From: DASZZV01 sp035544835
Lineage (GTDB): Bacteria; Acidobacteriota; Thermoanaerobaculia; Gp7-AA8
DNA length: 5,723 bases
Assembly: GCA_035544835.1 (NCBI GenBank)
Contig: DASZZV010000296.1
Coordinates: forward strand, 1 to 5,723
Reading direction: 5' to 3'
The notes beneath the pieces were generated by a model. The model was not told the origin of the DNA, ran no database searches, and worked only from the letters and a program-made list of their open reading frames with translations. A program made the translations under genes and the position numbers. Position 1 is the stretch's first letter, and each line of letters opens with the position of its first letter. This document shows, one piece after another, positions 5,320 through 5,723 of this stretch.

Positions 5320-5723
5320 TGCATTTCCTCCGGGCGATACAAATCGTATCGCTCCACGTAACGTGCGACCTCCGGTGTGACCAGATCCGTAAAAGCCCTG
5401 CCTTCGCGTACCCGATTGCGGATCTCCGTCGCCGATATATCAACTCGGATGTTATCGGCCAGGACAATGGCCCCCTGTTTCCCTCGCTCCGCTGCTGATT
5501 TCACGCAACCTGCCAGCTCGGGAGGTGTGCTTGCGCCCCCTCCCCGTTTCAATACAACGAAGTTAGCAAGTTCGAGTATTCGCGCCGGCTCTTTCCATGA
5601 CATGAGAACTGCCAGATTGTCCTCGCCAATGATCCAGTCGAGAGTGTCTGTCGGATGGAGGTGGCGAAGGATCTGAAGAGTGTCGACGGTGTAGGAAGTC
5701 TCTCCGCGCTCCAGCTCCAGGGG
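5316..5723 (-). CDS. nadD: Nicotinate-mononucleotide adenylyltransferase, C-terminal part (5' end outside window)
   Basis: NadD transfers AMP from ATP to nicotinate mononucleotide to make deamido-NAD, the step before NAD synthetase. The frame is open from the right edge (first full codon at 5723) to TGA at 5316-5318, giving 135 visible residues; most family members are about 200. Present are the GETSYTVDTL motif, WIIGEDNLAVLMSWKEP with the family's G-x-D and W, ANFVVLKRGG, and the second nucleotide-site signature ISATEIRNRVREG, then VARYVERYDLY near the end. The N-terminal HxGH nucleotide-binding motif lies outside the window. The ATG at 5603 is internal (Met in LAVLMSW). It leads into rsfS with a 4-nt overlap. 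Confidence 0.95.
   Translation of the reverse strand, partial: PLELERGETSYTVDTLQILRHLHPTDTLDWIIGEDNLAVLMSWKEPARILELANFVVLKRGGGASTPPELAGCVKSAAERGKQGAIVLADNIRVDISATEIRNRVREGRAFTDLVTPEVARYVERYDLYRPEEMH
5326..5331 (-). promoter_or_regulatory. Shine-Dalgarno of rsfS supporting a TTG start
   Basis: GGAGGA on the minus strand, inside the end of nadD and 6 nt before the TTG at 5319. An ATG lying between it and the TTG (5323) is in the nadD frame, two codons before its stop, and cannot start rsfS. Confidence 0.65.

Overview
The window looks like chromosomal DNA of a GC-rich Gram-negative-type bacterium. The gene order and the long HolA are reminiscent of Acidobacteriota or a related deep-branching phylum, but that placement is inference. 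Nothing points to phage or plasmid DNA, and no CRISPR array or insertion sequence is visible.

Left part (1-1202). The C-terminal third of panC (pantothenate synthetase) enters from the left edge on the + strand. It is followed by a small unrecognised + strand gene whose best start is a TTG at 420 behind a strong Shine-Dalgarno. Its product would be a membrane-anchored protein with a basic stop-transfer segment. About 430 bases (777-1202) then hold no gene I can support, although one minus-strand frame stays open through most of it. A tRNA-Asn(GTT) gene lies on the minus strand at 1203-1278, with a plausible promoter carrying a GC-rich discriminator.

Right part (1485-5723). Everything here is read on the minus strand, so transcription runs from the right edge leftward: nadD (C-terminal part, NAD synthesis), rsfS (ribosome silencing factor), a short sigma-54 activator (AAA+ plus Fis-type HTH, no receiver domain), rlmH (23S rRNA pseudouridine methyltransferase), a DksA/TraR-type zinc-finger protein, and holA (DNA polymerase III delta). 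nadD/rsfS overlap by 4 nt and rsfS/activator by 17 nt, which implies translational coupling. rlmH and the DksA-like gene are 15 nt apart. The set combines NAD supply, ribosome maturation or dormancy, stringent-type transcription control and replication-clamp loading. The sigma-54 activator is the unexpected member.

The most interesting non-coding structure is two unrelated long inverted repeats in the intergenic gaps of the minus-strand block (1358-1454 and 3821-3944). Each is built from smaller hairpins. In both, the differences between the left and right arms fall largely as compensatory pairs inside the small hairpins, as expected for REP/REPIN-like elements under selection for local hairpins. 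A perfect 11-bp GAGA-loop hairpin also sits 7 nt before the holA start codon.
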